Positions 46,865-58,700 are shown, counted from the stretch's first letter. The stretch is DNA of 64,000 bases from Eurosta solidaginis (GCF_040869045.1 NW_027136914.1:558001-622000); one strand, 5' to 3'. The notes: generated from the letters alone by a model not told the origin. Numbers and translations are program-made.

Positions 46865-48476
46865 TAGCGAGAAAGCCTAGGTTTAGATGAAACCGAACAT
46901 TATATTCCATTCGCGTGCTCTCATATAAATGTTGAACTTAAATAGAAATTTCACGAACAGTAGGTACGATTGAACTGGCCGCTCCATGAGGAACTCGCAT
47001 AGATTGAATGAGTCCAAGGTGTAAACAGATGTTTGTTTAGCGACCATTTGCACTCTAAAACTTTTGTATGAAATTAAGGTTAAAATGGTGGTAAACTCCT
47101 GAAATAATTTTTTGGTGTAAAAATGCCCATTTTTTGGACGTATCCATATAGGAAAATGAACCTGGGGCAACCCTGGAATGTGCTTGTAAGATATGGGTAT
47201 CAAATGGAAGGTATTAAAGAGTTAAAGTGGGCCTCAGTTCTATAGGCGGACGCTTTTTCTAGATATCTCCATAGAGGTGGACCAGGCTTGACTCTTTAAT
47301 GTGTTTATACGATATGGGTAACTAATTAAAGGTATTAATGATGGTTTTAAAAGGGAATGGCCCTTAGTTGTATATGTGAAGGCGTTTTCGAAATATCGGC
47401 CAAAATGTGGAACAGGGTGACCCAGAACAACATTTGTCGGGTACCGCTAATTTATTTATATATTTAGTACCACGAACAGTATTCCTGCCAAGATTCCAAG
47501 GGCTTTTGATTTCGCCCTACAGAACTTTTTCATTTTTTTCTACTTAATATGGTGTAGGTGTCACACCAGTTTTACAAAGTTTTTCTAGGGTTATATTTTG
47601 CGTCAAAAAACCAATCCAATCACCATGTTTTATCCCTTTTTTCGTATTTGGTATAGAATTATAGAATTTTTTCATTTTTCGAAATTTTCTACATCGAAAA
47701 AGTGGGCTTTGTCATAGTCGGATTTCGGCCATTTTTTATACCAAGACAAGGTGAGTTCAGATGAGTATGTGAACTAAGTTTAGTAAATATATATCGATTT
47801 TTGCACAAGTTATCATGTTATCGGCCGAGCGGAAGGACGGACCGTCGACTGTGTATAAAAACTGGGCATAGCTTCAACAGATTTTGCCCATTTTCACAGA
47901 AAACAATTACCGTCATGGAAGCTACGCGCATACCAAATTTCACTAGGATTGATAAATTTTTGTTCGACTTATAGCATTAAATGTATTCTAGACAAATTAA
48001 ATTAAAAAGGGCGGAGCCACGTCCATTTTGATATTTTCTTTTATTTTTGTATTCTGTTGCACCATATCATTACTGGAGTTGAATGCTGACATAATTTACT
48101 TATATATTGTAAAGTTATTAAATTTTTTGTTAAAATTTGACTTTAAAAATTTTTTTAAGTGGGCGTGTTCGTCATCAGATTTTGCTAATTTTTATTTAGC
48201 ACGCATATAGTAATAGGAGTAACGTTCCTGCCAAATTTCATCATGATATCTTCAACGACTGTCAATCACGGCTTGCAAAACTTTTAAATTACCTTCTTTT
48301 AAAAGTGGGCGGTGCCACGCCCGTTATCCAAACTTTTACTTATTTTCTATTCTGCGTCGCAAGTACAACCCACCTTCCAAGTTTCACTTTATCCGATTTT
48401 GGTAATGAATTATCACACTTTTTCGGTTTTTCGAAATTTTCGATATCGAAAAAGTGGCGTGGTTATAGTCTGATTT
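46865..48476 (-). mobile_element. Element A copy, left part, split by the LOA-like insertion
   Basis: It starts GAGAAAGCCTAGGTTTAG, a variant end shared with 54303, rather than the AAGTAAGGCTAAG end of other copies. It continues through two inverted 130-bp monomers (47153-47430), a GTCGACTGTGTATAAAAACT block, GGCGGAGCCACGTCC and GGCGGTGCCACGCCC. Element A is interrupted at TAGTCTGATTT (48466-48476) by the LOA-like insertion and resumes at 54022. Confidence 0.72.
47153..47430 (-). repeat. 130-bp repeat, about 2 monomers, inverted
   Basis: GGTATCAAATGGAAGGTATT and GAGGTGGACCAGGCTTGACT follow the inverted monomer order, with a second diverged unit ending GTGGAACAGGGTGACCC. It closely resembles the last two units at 4100-4300. 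Confidence 0.85.
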
Positions 48477-48950
48477 TCCCTCGCGAAGGACAGCCATCTT
48501 GCCGCGATGCGAGGGCTTAGTCGCTGACCACGGGACCATGCCACCAAGTAGGATGCAGGTTTATATGGATCTCTATGGCTGCGATGGCCTAGTCCTAGGG
48601 TGAGCGATGACCAAGATCTGCCCCTCCCAATCCACGGTGTTATGCGGCACCGTGACCATTGGATGGTTTGCAGCCGGGAGGTTAATTTAGCTGTATTTGT
48701 ACGGAGGCTCTCTTAAACCAGGCCGCCTCAAAGAATAGAAATGGTCTTACCTCGGTAAGGGGCTCTGCCGCGGCGGACGACACTTTTCCTCCTTTTCAGT
48801 AAGTTGACCCTAAGCTGGCCTCGTCTAGCAAGAGATCGTACGAACAAGATGAATAGAATAAACCAAAATAAAAAATAAACTTCGTCCTCCTACACAGGGA
48901 GAAAGACAACACCAAAGGTACCCATACGCCCTAGTGACCTAGGGAGGGCC
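48477..48950 (+). other. 5' untranslated region of the LOA-like element
   Basis: It runs from the TCCCTCGCGAAGG start to the ORF1 region. The sequence is GC-richer than its surroundings, with CCGCGATGCGAGGG-type inverted motifs. Non-LTR elements usually carry an internal promoter near the 5' end, but none can be demonstrated here. Confidence 0.6.
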
Positions 48951-50227
48951 ACCAATGTTAGAGGGAAGAGCGACTTGGTGTTGGTCGGGACCAGTATGGC
49001 GGCGAAGGGAGTTGCGCTGGCAACCGCGAACCCTGACGCGCCGGCTGATGCCGGACACCGACCAAGCGCCGGAACGGCAACCATTTTTCCCACGGCTATG
49101 GCAGGGGTCTCTCGACCTGGCCGCTCCGAGCCAAGGGAAACAGGGCCGCAACAGCTACTTCTACAGGGGGAGCAACTGCGTTGGAAACGACGGGTAGGCT
49201 CTCCATGGACGACAGGAGGGCAACCTCAGTCAATACGGTCTTAGGTGATATAACGGGGGCAAGCTGCGCTGGCAACGGCGAACACTGACGCGCCTGCTGA
49301 TGCTGGGCACCCGTCTGATGCCGGTGCGGCGACTGTTCTCCCCACGGCTGAGATAGAGGTCCCACGATCTGGTCACAAGCCAAAGGAGAAAGGAGCCATA
49401 AACAAGACATCATCAGGGGGTACGACCGCGAGGGAAACTACTGGTCGGACCCCTTCTGAAGAAGCGTCCCACAAAGGATCATTCCACAGGAACAAGGGAA
49501 GGGCTGCAAACGTTATGTCAAGGTATGAGGGCATTCCACTGGAAACGCTGTCATAGAACGCCAGGAATTCTGTGGAAAGGGCGCGAGCTCTACTGCCGAA
49601 TTTTCGGCCAACAAGCGTCAAAGGTCCGACAAGGATATCAAATCACCGCCGATAAGGCACTAGAATCACCTCGCGGTAGCCAAGCACAGCTTTGCCGAGG
49701 TAGCCAAGGGCCGGATTCTTATAGGAATCCTGGACCGAGGAAATGACCGTGGTGCAATCCCTAAAGACCAGTGGCCATACGTCCGGAATGAAATCGGTGA
49801 CGCCATTCTCGACGTCCTGATGAAGTCTCCAGGTAGTCCGCCGCGAGGTTCTGATGCAAGATGGTACCAGGTCCAAATCAAGGTACTCGCTTGCGAAGAC
49901 GTAAGGTCTGTTGCGTTGTACAAGACAGCAGCCGTAAAGCTGGGACAAGTCTATCACGGGAGGATTATTGAGATCGTCGACTGGAAGGACATTCCGGCTC
50001 GGCCAAGGGCCAAGGCTTGGGTTCCAGCAGCTCCAGCAGAACTTGAGAAAAACCTCATGATGTTGCAACTAATGGACCCAGCTCTCCCAACGCAGGAATG
50101 GAGTATCACCCCAGTCGATGACGCTGTAGGACCTAGGAGACAGGTTGAGTTGGCCCTGAATAAGGAAGCTCTCGACCCCTTAGACAGAGCAAAGGAAGAG
50201 TATTCTACGACCTCGGCGAGGTCGTAA
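48951..50227 (+). pseudogene. ORF1 (gag-like) remnant of the LOA-like element
   Basis: Frame-disrupted. Near 48955-49340 the phrase of Ala/Asp-Pro-Ala-Asp-Ala repeats (NPDAPADAG) occurs and is echoed near 49270 (NTDAPADAG-like), which indicates a low-complexity N-terminal region. The last 135 codons (49820-50227) are open. They read WKDIPARPRAKAWVPAAP and LPTQEWSITP, which resembles the DUF4780-type domain found in ORF1 of insect non-LTR elements; the domain name is from memory. ORF1 proteins bind RNA in the transposition particle. ORF2 follows about 215 bp downstream. Confidence 0.6.
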
Positions 50228-50442
50228 TTCACGTATACGGTGGGGACGCACAGCGCGCATCCCTTTCGAGTGCCTCTTTGGACACGGACATTGAGGCACC
50301 CGAAGTGGAAGCGGAAACCTCCGACGCCGAAAGCCTGGTTTCCGCCACGTCAAATTGCGCAGGGGCTCTGGGCAATTTGCAATGGAGCATGCTCTGCTGG
50401 ATAGCGGCGGAGAGGATCACAACATCACGGTGATGGAGGCAG

Positions 50443-51115
50443 GTGAGTCTGAGAAATCTCATGATGAGGTTACTCCAGATAAACCAGCATAAAGGTAAGG
50501 CAGCCTCGGCTACCCTCATCAGTCGCCTTTCTAAAGGCGAAGTCGACGTGGTCCTTATCCAAGAACCCTGGGTGAACAACTCAAGGATTTGCGGATTGGA
50601 GTACATTGGGTTTAAGCTCATCCGAGCTTCAGATGAAGATAAAGTTAGAACCTGCATTTTAGTAAAGTCTGAGCTAAACATCTTTCTCTTACTTAACCAT
50701 AGCAATGGTGACGTTACAGCGGCCAGCTTGGCAAGCGGAAGCACCCAATTAACGCTAGCCTCCGTTTATATTCCGTACGACGCATAGGAACCTCCTCTGC
50801 AAAAGACGGTAAAGGATCTGGTAGCCGACTCAAGCAAAGGCCATCTGCTCGTCGGGACAGACGCAAACGCCCACCACGAGCAGTGAGATAGTTCCGACAT
50901 AAACACACGTGGTGAGTCACTTTTTGATTACCTTTTAACAACTAACCTGGTAGTTTGCAATGTAGGTAATGAACCAACTTTTATTACTAAAAACCGTAAA
51001 GAAGTTATTGACCTCACTATTTGTAGCGAAAGCGTTTTTGGGTGTGTTAAAAATGGCGTGCTCTTGAGAAACATTCCTCCTCAGACCACCGGCATATTGA
51101 AATAATGGTAGAGTT
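50443..51115 (+). pseudogene. AP-endonuclease domain of the LOA-like ORF2
   Basis: It opens with LLQINQHKGKAASATLISRL and then IQEPWVNNSRICGLEY, matching the N and E catalytic motifs of APE-type endonucleases, which nick the target for reverse transcription. The frame has TAG at 50785-50787 and TGA at 50884-50886, the latter just after a GTDANAHHEQ motif. It stays otherwise open to TAA at 51103. The final SDHRHIEI motif (the expected SDH active-site block, about 51081) sits in another frame, so a frameshift lies just upstream of it. The first ATG here is a convenience and not a proven start. Confidence 0.75.
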
Positions 51116-51239
51116 CATCGGCTACATAGTGAGCTGTTAGTAAGGAACTACCAGCACTGCCCCGACAAAGCCCCTCACCAACGGAGGAGCTAGAGGGTCT
51201 GGCAGAAACTTTCACATCGGCATTCTCAAATGCCTTAGA

Positions 51240-52860
51240 ACAGTCTTGTCCAATGCCAAAACCACGCGGTAAGCGTAAACCTCACTGGTGGTCCCATGAT
51301 CTGGACCTACTTCGTAAATCCTGTAGAGAACAGTTTAACAAAGCCAAAGTGGCTAGTATACGAGGACAAACTAAGGACCTACAAAAAATTCCTGAGACAA
51401 GCGAAGAGAACTTCATGGAGAAATTTCTGCACTGCAGTCGAAAATGTCGTTGACACATCAAGGCTATGTTGCGTGCTTTCTAAGACGCAAACAGATAGCT
51501 TTCTGCGGCGACCAAATGGAACTTGGACCAGCACAGAAGGGGAAAACCTATAGTTGCTCCTGGACACACATTTCCCGGGAAATATGACCAACGCACCGGA
51601 AGAACCTGCAGCAAACCAAGCTGTGAATATACCCATCACTGAGGAGAGGGTGAGGTGGGCAGTTAAAAGTTTTAAACCTTTTAAGCTTCTGGACCAGACG
51701 GGATTGTTCCCGCTCAACTTATCTACTCTTTGAAGTTATCAGCCAACCGACTGCGGCACATATATACCGCTTGTCTGGCTCTGAACTATATTCCGAATGC
51801 ATGGGGGAGTGCCGCGGTCATATTCCTTCCTAAGGCAGGCAAAGCCTCTCACTACGAGCCGAAGGACTACAGACCTATTAGTCTTTCATCCTTCGTACTC
51901 AAAACCCTAGAGAGAATAGTTAGCGATTTTCTCACTACAAGCATTGATAGGAATCTCATTTCAGGCTATCAACACGCGTACGCCAAAGGTAAATCTGCGG
52001 AGACTGCGCTACACAGCTTACTCCACTATCGAAACATCCTTGTTCGAAAAGGTTTATTGTGTTGTGGCCTTCCTAGAAATTAAAGGAGCATTCAACAATA
52101 TAATTCCAGATGCCGTTAACAATGCTTTAACTGTTCTGGACGTAAATAGACCCCTAGTGGGACTGATTTATCAACTGCTCATGGGAAGGAAATTGCTTTC
52201 CTCACTGGGGAAGGTTGATATAATACGATTTGTCCCAGGTTGGTGTCCTTTCCCTTCTACTATGGAACCTAACGGTAAACTCGCAATTAAGAGATACTAG
52301 TTGGGAGAGCGGGAAGGTTGTGGCATACGCTGATGACCTGGCGATTGCCTACAGAGGCAAGTTCCCTCAAACTTTATGCGACTTGAAGCAGGTAGCATTA
52401 CGAGAGGTTTCCCTATTGGCTTCCTTATGTGGACTCAGCGTCAATTCCGATAAAGTTGAGCCTATCTTATATACCAAAAGATACCAAATACCATCGTTAA
52501 GCCTATCAGAACTAAATGGGGTGCGCTTAAACCTGGCAGATAAGGTCACATTTCTAGGCATAGTTTTAGAAAGAAGGTGAACTGGGAGGACAACGTTATT
52601 CAGTGAAAAAAGAAATAGTACATTGCATTATATACGTGTAAAAGAGCCATTGGCAAAAAATGGGGACTCACCCCCAACATATGCAGATGTATTTATACCG
52701 CGATTATCCAACCCATATTGCTGTATGGGATAGTCGTATGGTGGCCAGCCTTGAGCAAGGCGTCAAACCTAAACTTGTTGGGTAAAGTCCACAGATCCTG
52801 CACGATAAGCATAAGCGGGGCTCTAAGAACAACGCCTAGCGAAGCTCTTTAGGTCATTCT
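51240..52860 (+). pseudogene. Reverse transcriptase domain of the LOA-like ORF2
   Basis: The pieces lie in successive frames. A connector reads KPHWWSHDLDLLRKSCREQF (51283). The RT fingers read VIFLPKAGKASHYEPKDYRP, then ISLSSFVLKTLERI (51820-51920). Then comes FLEIKGAFNN (about 52068), where the catalytic Asp usual in FLD is Glu, and then the YADD box (52326-52337). A thumb-like part with IQPILLYG lies near 52705. At least three frameshifts and a stop at 51551 interrupt it. The enzyme would copy element RNA at the nicked target. Confidence 0.8.
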
Positions 52861-53039
52861 TGACATCCTTCCATTGGAACTAGCTGGTCTTCGAGCAGCG
52901 GCAACGTCAGCCCTGCATCTAAGGGAGTTGACGTGTTAGAACAACAAGGCCACAGGACACTCAAGTATACTAAACAAATACAGTTTTCTTCCGCCTAGCG
53001 CGCATCGCTGTGCGACCACAACAGTTGCGGAAGCCAAAT

Positions 53040-53936
53040 TTAAGATAACCATCCCCAGCAGGGATGCCTGGACGGAGTCGGATAAGTGCCTAGCTATGGA
53101 CACCAACATTTCCCTATACACGAACGGCTCCAAGCTAAACGGTAGAATTGGGGGTGGAGTATACTCAGGGGACCTTGACCTCCAGCTCTCATTCAGACTA
53201 CCCGACCACTTCAGTGTATTCCAGGCAGAAGTTAAAGCCATAATGGAAGCCGCAACTAGGATAGGGACATATAATATCGGCAAAGAAATTTTTATCTTCA
53301 GCGACAGCCAAGCTGCCATAAAATCTCTTGGCACCCACTCATTCAATTCTGAACTAGCATAAAACTGTCGCCGATCTCTTCAAGAGATGGCTCAACAGAA
53401 CCGTGTACACCTCACATGTGTCCCTGGACATAGGGATATCGAGGGAAACTGCATTGCGGATAAACTCGCTAGGCAGGGTACAATCAGGAAGGTTCTTCCT
53501 GGACAAGAACGCTTATGTATGCCCCTGTCCACATGTAAGCTAATGCTAAAGGAGAAAATCTACCGTCAAGCCGACGAAAGGTGGCTACAAACACCGGGGT
53601 GTCGAACAACGAAAGAAACCTGGCCTAAATGGGATCCTAAAAGAACACGTCACGTGTACAACCTAAGAAGGGATGCAATTTTCACAATTGGGGGCACTAA
53701 ATGAACATTGCCTCAAAGGTAGGCATGCAGAAAAATTAGGAGCGCTTTATCGTCGTTGCTCTAGGAGTTGTAAAGAGGATGAGGAGGAAGACACGGTTGT
53801 TCATCTCATTTGCAATTACCCAGTACTAAGCGGAGCACGGCAGCGCTTTCTGGGAGCTCCATTTCTTGATAATCTGAGCCAGGTTGTGGAGCATGACGTC
53901 AAGGACCTGGTTGCTTTCATCGAAGAAGAAAGTTAA
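53040..53936 (+). pseudogene. RNase H and C-terminal finger of the LOA-like ORF2
   Basis: SLYTNGSKLN (53110) aligns with the first RNase H motif, usually TDGS, so the first catalytic Asp is Asn here. QAEVKAIMEA, IFSDSQAAIKSL and VPGHRDIEGNCIADKLARQG supply the other active-site motifs. A stop at about 53360 and frameshifts split it. A terminal segment (53673-53936) reads GRHAEKLGALYRRC and ends in AFIEEES before TAA. The domain would remove RNA from RNA-DNA hybrids during element copying. Confidence 0.8.
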
Positions 53937-54021
53937 CGGTGTTTTTCGTGGTATCACAACGCGCCTAATACTACTGGCCTAAGTGTGCCCTCGGGCAGCC
54001 ACCTTAACCTAACCTAACCTG

Positions 54022-54299
54022 TAGTCCGATTTCTTTCATTTTAAGCGGCAATCTGAGATGACTGCCCAGGAAACTACATACCAAATTTCATTAAGATACC
54101 TCAAAATTTACTCAAGTTATCATCCTATTGGACAGATGGACGGACGGAGGGACATGGCTAAATGAATTTCTTTTTTCGCCGAGATCATTTTGATATATAG
54201 AAGTCTATATCTATCTCGATTAGTTTATGCCGTTAAGGGGTACCGTTATCCGAGCAAAATTAATATATTTTGTGAGCTCTGCTCAGCTGAGTATAAAAA
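54022..54299 (-). mobile_element. Element A copy, right part after the LOA-like insertion
   Basis: It resumes Element A with TAGTCCGATTTCTTTCATTT, parallel to 4989-5010, through GACGGACGGAGGGACATGG and GTCTATATCTATCTCGATT, to the terminus GCTCTGCTCAGCTGAGTATA. With 46865-48476 it makes one Element A copy. Confidence 0.75.
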
Positions 54300-54302
54300 A
54301 CA

Positions 54303-54740
54303 AAACAAGTGAGAAAGCCTAGGTTTGAAAGAAACCGAACTTTATATACCATTCGCGTGGTCTCATATATATGTTGAATTTAAAGACAAATGTCATGAAG
54401 AGTAGGTAAGGTTGAACTGGCCGCTTCATGGGGAACTCCCATGGACTGAATGAGTCCATGGAGTAACCAGAAGTCTGTTTAGCGACCAAACTGGAAAACA
54501 CTATCAAAAACCAAAACTTATGTTATAAGGATCTATCCTACTCGCTGCTTCTTGACCTAATAGCTGTTTCACCTCCTCCACCGGAGTCTTAGCCAGGCAA
54601 GCTCAAAAAGCACGTTCTGTGCTCGTGCCCTCCGCTTGCCGGGCTAAGACTCCAGCTCTAGAAACAGAAAGTGGCTTAACTTCTGGTAACACTCCGGACT
54701 CATTCAGTCTATGTGGGCCGGCCAGTTCAAGGAATGGAAA
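54303..54740 (-). mobile_element. Second GAGAAAGCCTAGG-type end joined to a retroelement 3'-like segment
   Basis: The first roughly 185 bp parallels 46865-47050 (GAAACCGAAC, CCATTCGCGTG, GAACTGGCCGCT, TTGAATGAGTCCA, TTTAGCGACCA). It then continues into CTGCTTCTTGACCTAATAGC and CTCCGCTTGCCGGGCTAAGA, resembling minus-strand retroelement 3' sequence. The head-to-tail arrangement with the preceding Element A copy repeats what is seen at 1-2735 and 33030-35337. Confidence 0.5.
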
Positions 54741-56609
54741 ATTTTGGTACCAAAAATCTCATAATTATCTTTAAGTATGATTTTAGCATATTAAAAATAT
54801 TTGTTGCATGCAATGAAATTAATATCTCTAGCAAATTATTTTGGTCTCATATTCATTGTATTTGGAATTCCATTGCAATAAGATAACTTGACTAAAAATA
54901 CATAATATTAGCACCCGAAAACTGGCAAGTCAAATTTCGAATCAGAAGCTTTTTTGATATCTTTTACGTAATAAATAAATGTAGATATAGTAAAATTTTT
55001 AATGGACTTCCATTTGAATTTCCACAAAAACTTACAAACAAAGGAGAGAGGGAATGGATTTCAAGACGAAGTTGTGCATAAAATATTGATGAAAGAGATG
55101 TGGTCAGTGGATATGAAGATGAGTTGAGCAAAGTGTGTAAGGAGATGCAGTTACTTGTAGTGAATAAAGCGTGCCAGCCGAAATGCTTTTGAATATGATT
55201 TCATGGAAAATATAACGAGAAGATATTTACCGCATTCTTTTGTTCAAGAAGTTGCAAAAGAAAGACTGGTACGAAAGCAGAAGAACATGCAGACACCTTG
55301 AAATATTTCAACACGTTGCTAATGTACTGATTCTCCTCTTTCAATGGATATCAAATTGAAATGTAATTTTTGTTGTTACAACTTGACTTACTTTGTGAGG
55401 TTGATGTTATGCTTTTAATACATTTTAGCTTTCTCCAAAATTTTACCAACTTATAGACAAAAGGTAAGACTTAGTTTAGCAATATAAAACGATGTGGAAC
55501 GTTAAAAGCTTTTTGGGTATCTCCCAACGGTGAGCAAGAGTCCGACTCAATATGTGACAATGAAATATACAAAAGTAAACTTTGAAATGGAAATATAAAA
55601 TTAGTAAGTGTAAAGCTTTTATTCATGCACATACAATTTTTTTACAAATATGGGTGTACATATTTAATGACGCACTTTGGTAAATATAGGAAATGTATTT
55701 ATATAAGAAATTTTTTTATCGAAAACCAACCAATTACACGCAAACATAGCCGTACCACCCGAAAAGACGGGTGCCGTGGCGCCTACATAAGGCGTCAAGC
55801 TCAGAAGGACAAATGGAGAACCAAAAGGAAATAATGAAAAGGAAAATAATAGCTGACGACTATGACATATACTGGAAATGCAACATATAAATTGGCAAAC
55901 TTCTTTAAAATATGAGTGAACACACAGCACATACACATAACTAAATATACACAAGCATTAATTTTGACAATACCTGCTCATGTACCTACCAACTATAAAT
56001 ACAGGACAAACGACAACAACATATCAGAACGAAAATCGACACTGGTGATGGCACAACGCCGAAACCGGTTTGTCTCAAAACCAAATTAGACAAGGGATGA
56101 CGGAAAATCGTTCCAATATACATCATTTATCCACCCTCTCGGAGAATCAACAAAACAAGATAAGTCAGCGCCAAGACACTCTATACTGATCATATGCGGA
56201 AGAGAAAATTTAGATGTGAGATTTAAAAACTCTCGAAATATGTATTTCTTAGAACTTAAATTTTCTTTGAATTTTCGAAATTCACTGGCGTATTACACTT
56301 AACAATCAGCAGAGAGCACAATCAAAAATATTAAGAAGTTCATCTTAACAAAATTCATTTTCGTCAATAATTTTTAATATTTTCTGTAAATTTCCGCAAC
56401 TTTTGTGATGAGAATTATTATATCTATGCGACAAGGATGGGTAGGGTGATATGGGCAGAGAAAAAGCAGTAGCAGATCCAGATAAATCAGAGAAGGAAGA
56501 ACTCGAGACAGGGAAGAGATAGATGTCGAGGCAAATATGGTGAGAAGGAGATAACAAGTAAGAGTAAGAGAGAGAGAGAGAGCTACAAGGAAGAAACTAA
56601 GAGGAGCAG
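54741..56609. other. AT-rich non-coding stretch
   Basis: No credible gene. Notable bits are a CACCCGAAAAGACGGGTG inverted motif at 55758-55775 and an AGAGAGAGAG tract near 56568-56582. Two minus-strand frames near 56345-56685 are low-complexity Ser/Leu-rich and overlap each other, so they are not supported. Confidence 0.5.
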
Positions 56610-57426
56610 AAGAGGTTAGGTCCGTGGCTTCCTTCCGTAGATTGAATGAGTTTATAATGTAACCAGAATCTTGTTTAATGGCCAAGCTTAAAAACCCTTA
56701 AAAATACCAAGACTTATGTTATTAAATAACCTCGTTCCTTTTGAAAGTACTTGAAGCTTATTTGGTATTTTTCCGCTTGCAGTTTCTAGCTCGAGTTTTA
56801 CCATTGCAAGGGCAGGACACGAGCAAAAAACTTGCACTTTCGTTTCCTCCATCAACCTGCAGAATTTGGCGCCAGAAGGCATTGTCTAGTCAGAATACTC
56901 ATTATAAGCTTGCAGTGGCCTTTCAATGATAAGTGTAACTTTGTAAAGCCAAGGCTGAAAGACGAGCACATAATACTCGACATTTTACAGCCCCACACTT
57001 GGGTTCATGCCTTTCCCGCTTGGTCTATTATGTGCATCTAACGACTTCTCCTTTTTTCTCGTAGCAATCAATCATGCAGTCGGTTCATCTCCCTATTCGG
57101 AGACATATTTGAAAGCCCCGACAATGTCTTAGAAGGCTCCTTTAGAGTACTTTTTATATTCCGAGGCTTTCTCTATATCTTTAACCACCCTATGCAGTTC
57201 CACGTCTACCGACTTGCCATTGGTGTACAAATGTTGTGTTTGGCAAACTGGTTTTTGTTCACGGTGAACTTTATGTTCATATCTGTCAACCTCTCAAAAG
57301 TGTTGAGCATAAATGATGTTCAGCTAATGGGCCTGTAGCTTTAGCGATACATATGAATTATCTTTCCCGCCTTTGGTAGAAAAACGATGAGAGTAATTTT
57401 TAAAATTTGGCTACATTTTTCAGTCT

Positions 57427-57780
57427 TATGCACTCGTTGTTGTTGTTGTGTCCGGTAAAGACCACCATTGAGGTCATAACCCAACCATCTCAGGGACTAT
57501 TTAATATGACAACATGAAACCTTCTAGGCCATCCCGGCCTCCCATTCCCCCGATCCATGAGGAACTTGGAGTCGCCATAGCCTCGGCTGTGAACGAAACA
57601 GGACTTGCACGGGTAGGGGAGGTTGAAAACTGGGCTAGCTTCTCCAATAAATTGCACAGGAAGCACCTTTAAATGGTTGCTCTGCACAACTCATTGAATA
57701 GATTTGGCACTTTAGACGCCTCTTACGACAGACGTATCTACCGCGCGTAAGTTCAAAGCCCCCTAACTCGCTGGGTTTTA
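57427..57780 (-). mobile_element. CAA-tailed SINE-like repeat, copy 1
   Basis: It starts with GTTGTTGTTGTTG, which on the minus strand is a terminal (CAA)n tail, and ends at CCCCCTAACTCGCTGGG. The body shares the order CCATCTCAGGG, GGCCATCCCGGCCTCCC, CCATGAGGAACTTGGAGTCG, GAAACAGGACTTGC with copy 2 and is more diverged than copy 2. It lies within the RT portion of the antisense retroelement. Retroposition is inferred from the tail. The source promoter (tRNA, 5S or other) is not identified. Confidence 0.6.
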
Positions 57781-57911
57781 TGTACTCGTCAAATATTGTT
57801 CAAAGCCATTGCACGATCGCTCTGATTGAGATTTGTAGTATGACCGAGAATATACAATGTGGACCCGGCGATTTAATTTTAGAAACATTCTTCATCACCC
57901 ATTCTATCTTG

Positions 57912-58328
57912 TTATCTGTCGTTGTTGTAGCGATAAGGTTGCTCCCCGAAGACTTTGGGGAGTGTTATCGATGTGGTGGTCCTTTTCCGGATACAGATCC
58001 GGTACGTTCCGGTACAACAACACCATTAAGGTGCTAGACCGACCATCTCGGGAACGGTCTATGTGGCCACATTAAACCTTCAGGCCATCCCCTCCCCCCA
58101 CCCCCAAGTTCCATGAGGAGCTTGGGGTCGCCTGAGCCTCGCCTGTTAATGAAACAGGACTCGCCGCGGATAGGTGAGGTTGACATTTGGGTTTGGAGAA
58201 GTTGTATATTGCGCTGGCAACCTGAAGGGTTGCGCTACACAGCCCCTTGAATCTGCTATTTTAGTCGCCCCTTACTACAGGTATACCTACCGCGGGTATA
58301 TTCTGACCCCCTAACCCGCTGAGGGCTT
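57912..58328 (-). mobile_element. CAA-tailed SINE-like repeat, copy 2
   Basis: It runs from TCGTTGTTGTAGCGATAAGG to CCCCCTAACCCGCTGAGGG and is more intact than copy 1. It includes two GC-rich inverted motifs (CTCCCCGAAGACTTTGGGGAG and GATACAGATCCGGTACG). It sits in the same orientation as copy 1, 130 bp away, within the pre-RT part of the antisense retroelement. I recall similar repeats as common in higher-fly genomes. Confidence 0.65.
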
Positions 58329-58700
58329 GGTATCTGTCACCAAGCCCAGTACTACCTGCTCCGTGATTGAAGTGTAAGGTTATCTATTATCTTTTCTACA
58401 TCATCTCCCGATGGGGAATATGCATCCAAAAGCGTTTCACGGAACTCTTCACTACTGCGTGACCATTCCCAATTTCCTTTTATTAGTTTCTGGCATATAT
58501 TTCCTCTCGATAGACTTACCTCAACCACGCTGTTTCGCTTTAGAACTCGATGTCTGTGTTCAAAACATTTTGAAATAGGGTTTCTTCGCCCTATGGATTT
58601 TGTTTGTAGATTCTCAATGGATTCCTGTACTTGTCCCTACTCTTGCCCTTAAACTAAGTGCGAATTTGGTAAATAATATAGGCGATCCTAATACCCACGA

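Larger units (their letters stand above)
48477..54021 (+). mobile_element. LOA-like non-LTR retrotransposon, nearly full length, decayed
   Basis: A 5.5-kb element flanked by TAGTCTGATTT (48466-48476) and TAGTCCGATTT (54022-54032), an 11-bp target duplication with one mismatch. The order is a GC-rich 5' region, an ORF1-like segment, an AP-endonuclease, reverse transcriptase, RNase H and a Cys/His C-terminal finger, then a 3' tail of CCTAACCTAACCT. Endonuclease-RT-RNase H order with that endonuclease signature fits the LOA clade (or a close R1/I-group relative). GC content is clearly higher than the surroundings. Several stops and frameshifts show it is dead. Confidence 0.85.
56610..58700 (-). 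pseudogene. Antisense non-LTR retrotransposon remnant with two insertions
   Basis: Read on the minus strand from high to low coordinates. 58690-58370 includes a frame with EWSRSSEEFRETLLDAYSPS, like the pre-RT linker. 57911-57786 gives VSKIKSPGPHCIF, the SPGPDGI-like start of RT. 57410-57286 gives IVFLPKAGKI, then YRPIS (one stop) TSFMLNTFERLT. About 57145 gives a GAF motif followed by a stop. 56882-56688 gives a C-terminal finger with CRLMEE...CSCPALA. Two CAA-tailed repeats (57427-57780 and 57912-58328) split it. Motif spelling is close to the LOA-like element, so a LOA/R1-group origin is likely. It has many stops. Confidence 0.6.

Noticed and set aside
48890..49621. Several minus-strand ORFs of 67-105 codons
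   Set aside because: They are antisense to the GC-rich ORF1 region of the LOA-like element; high GC lowers stop frequency.
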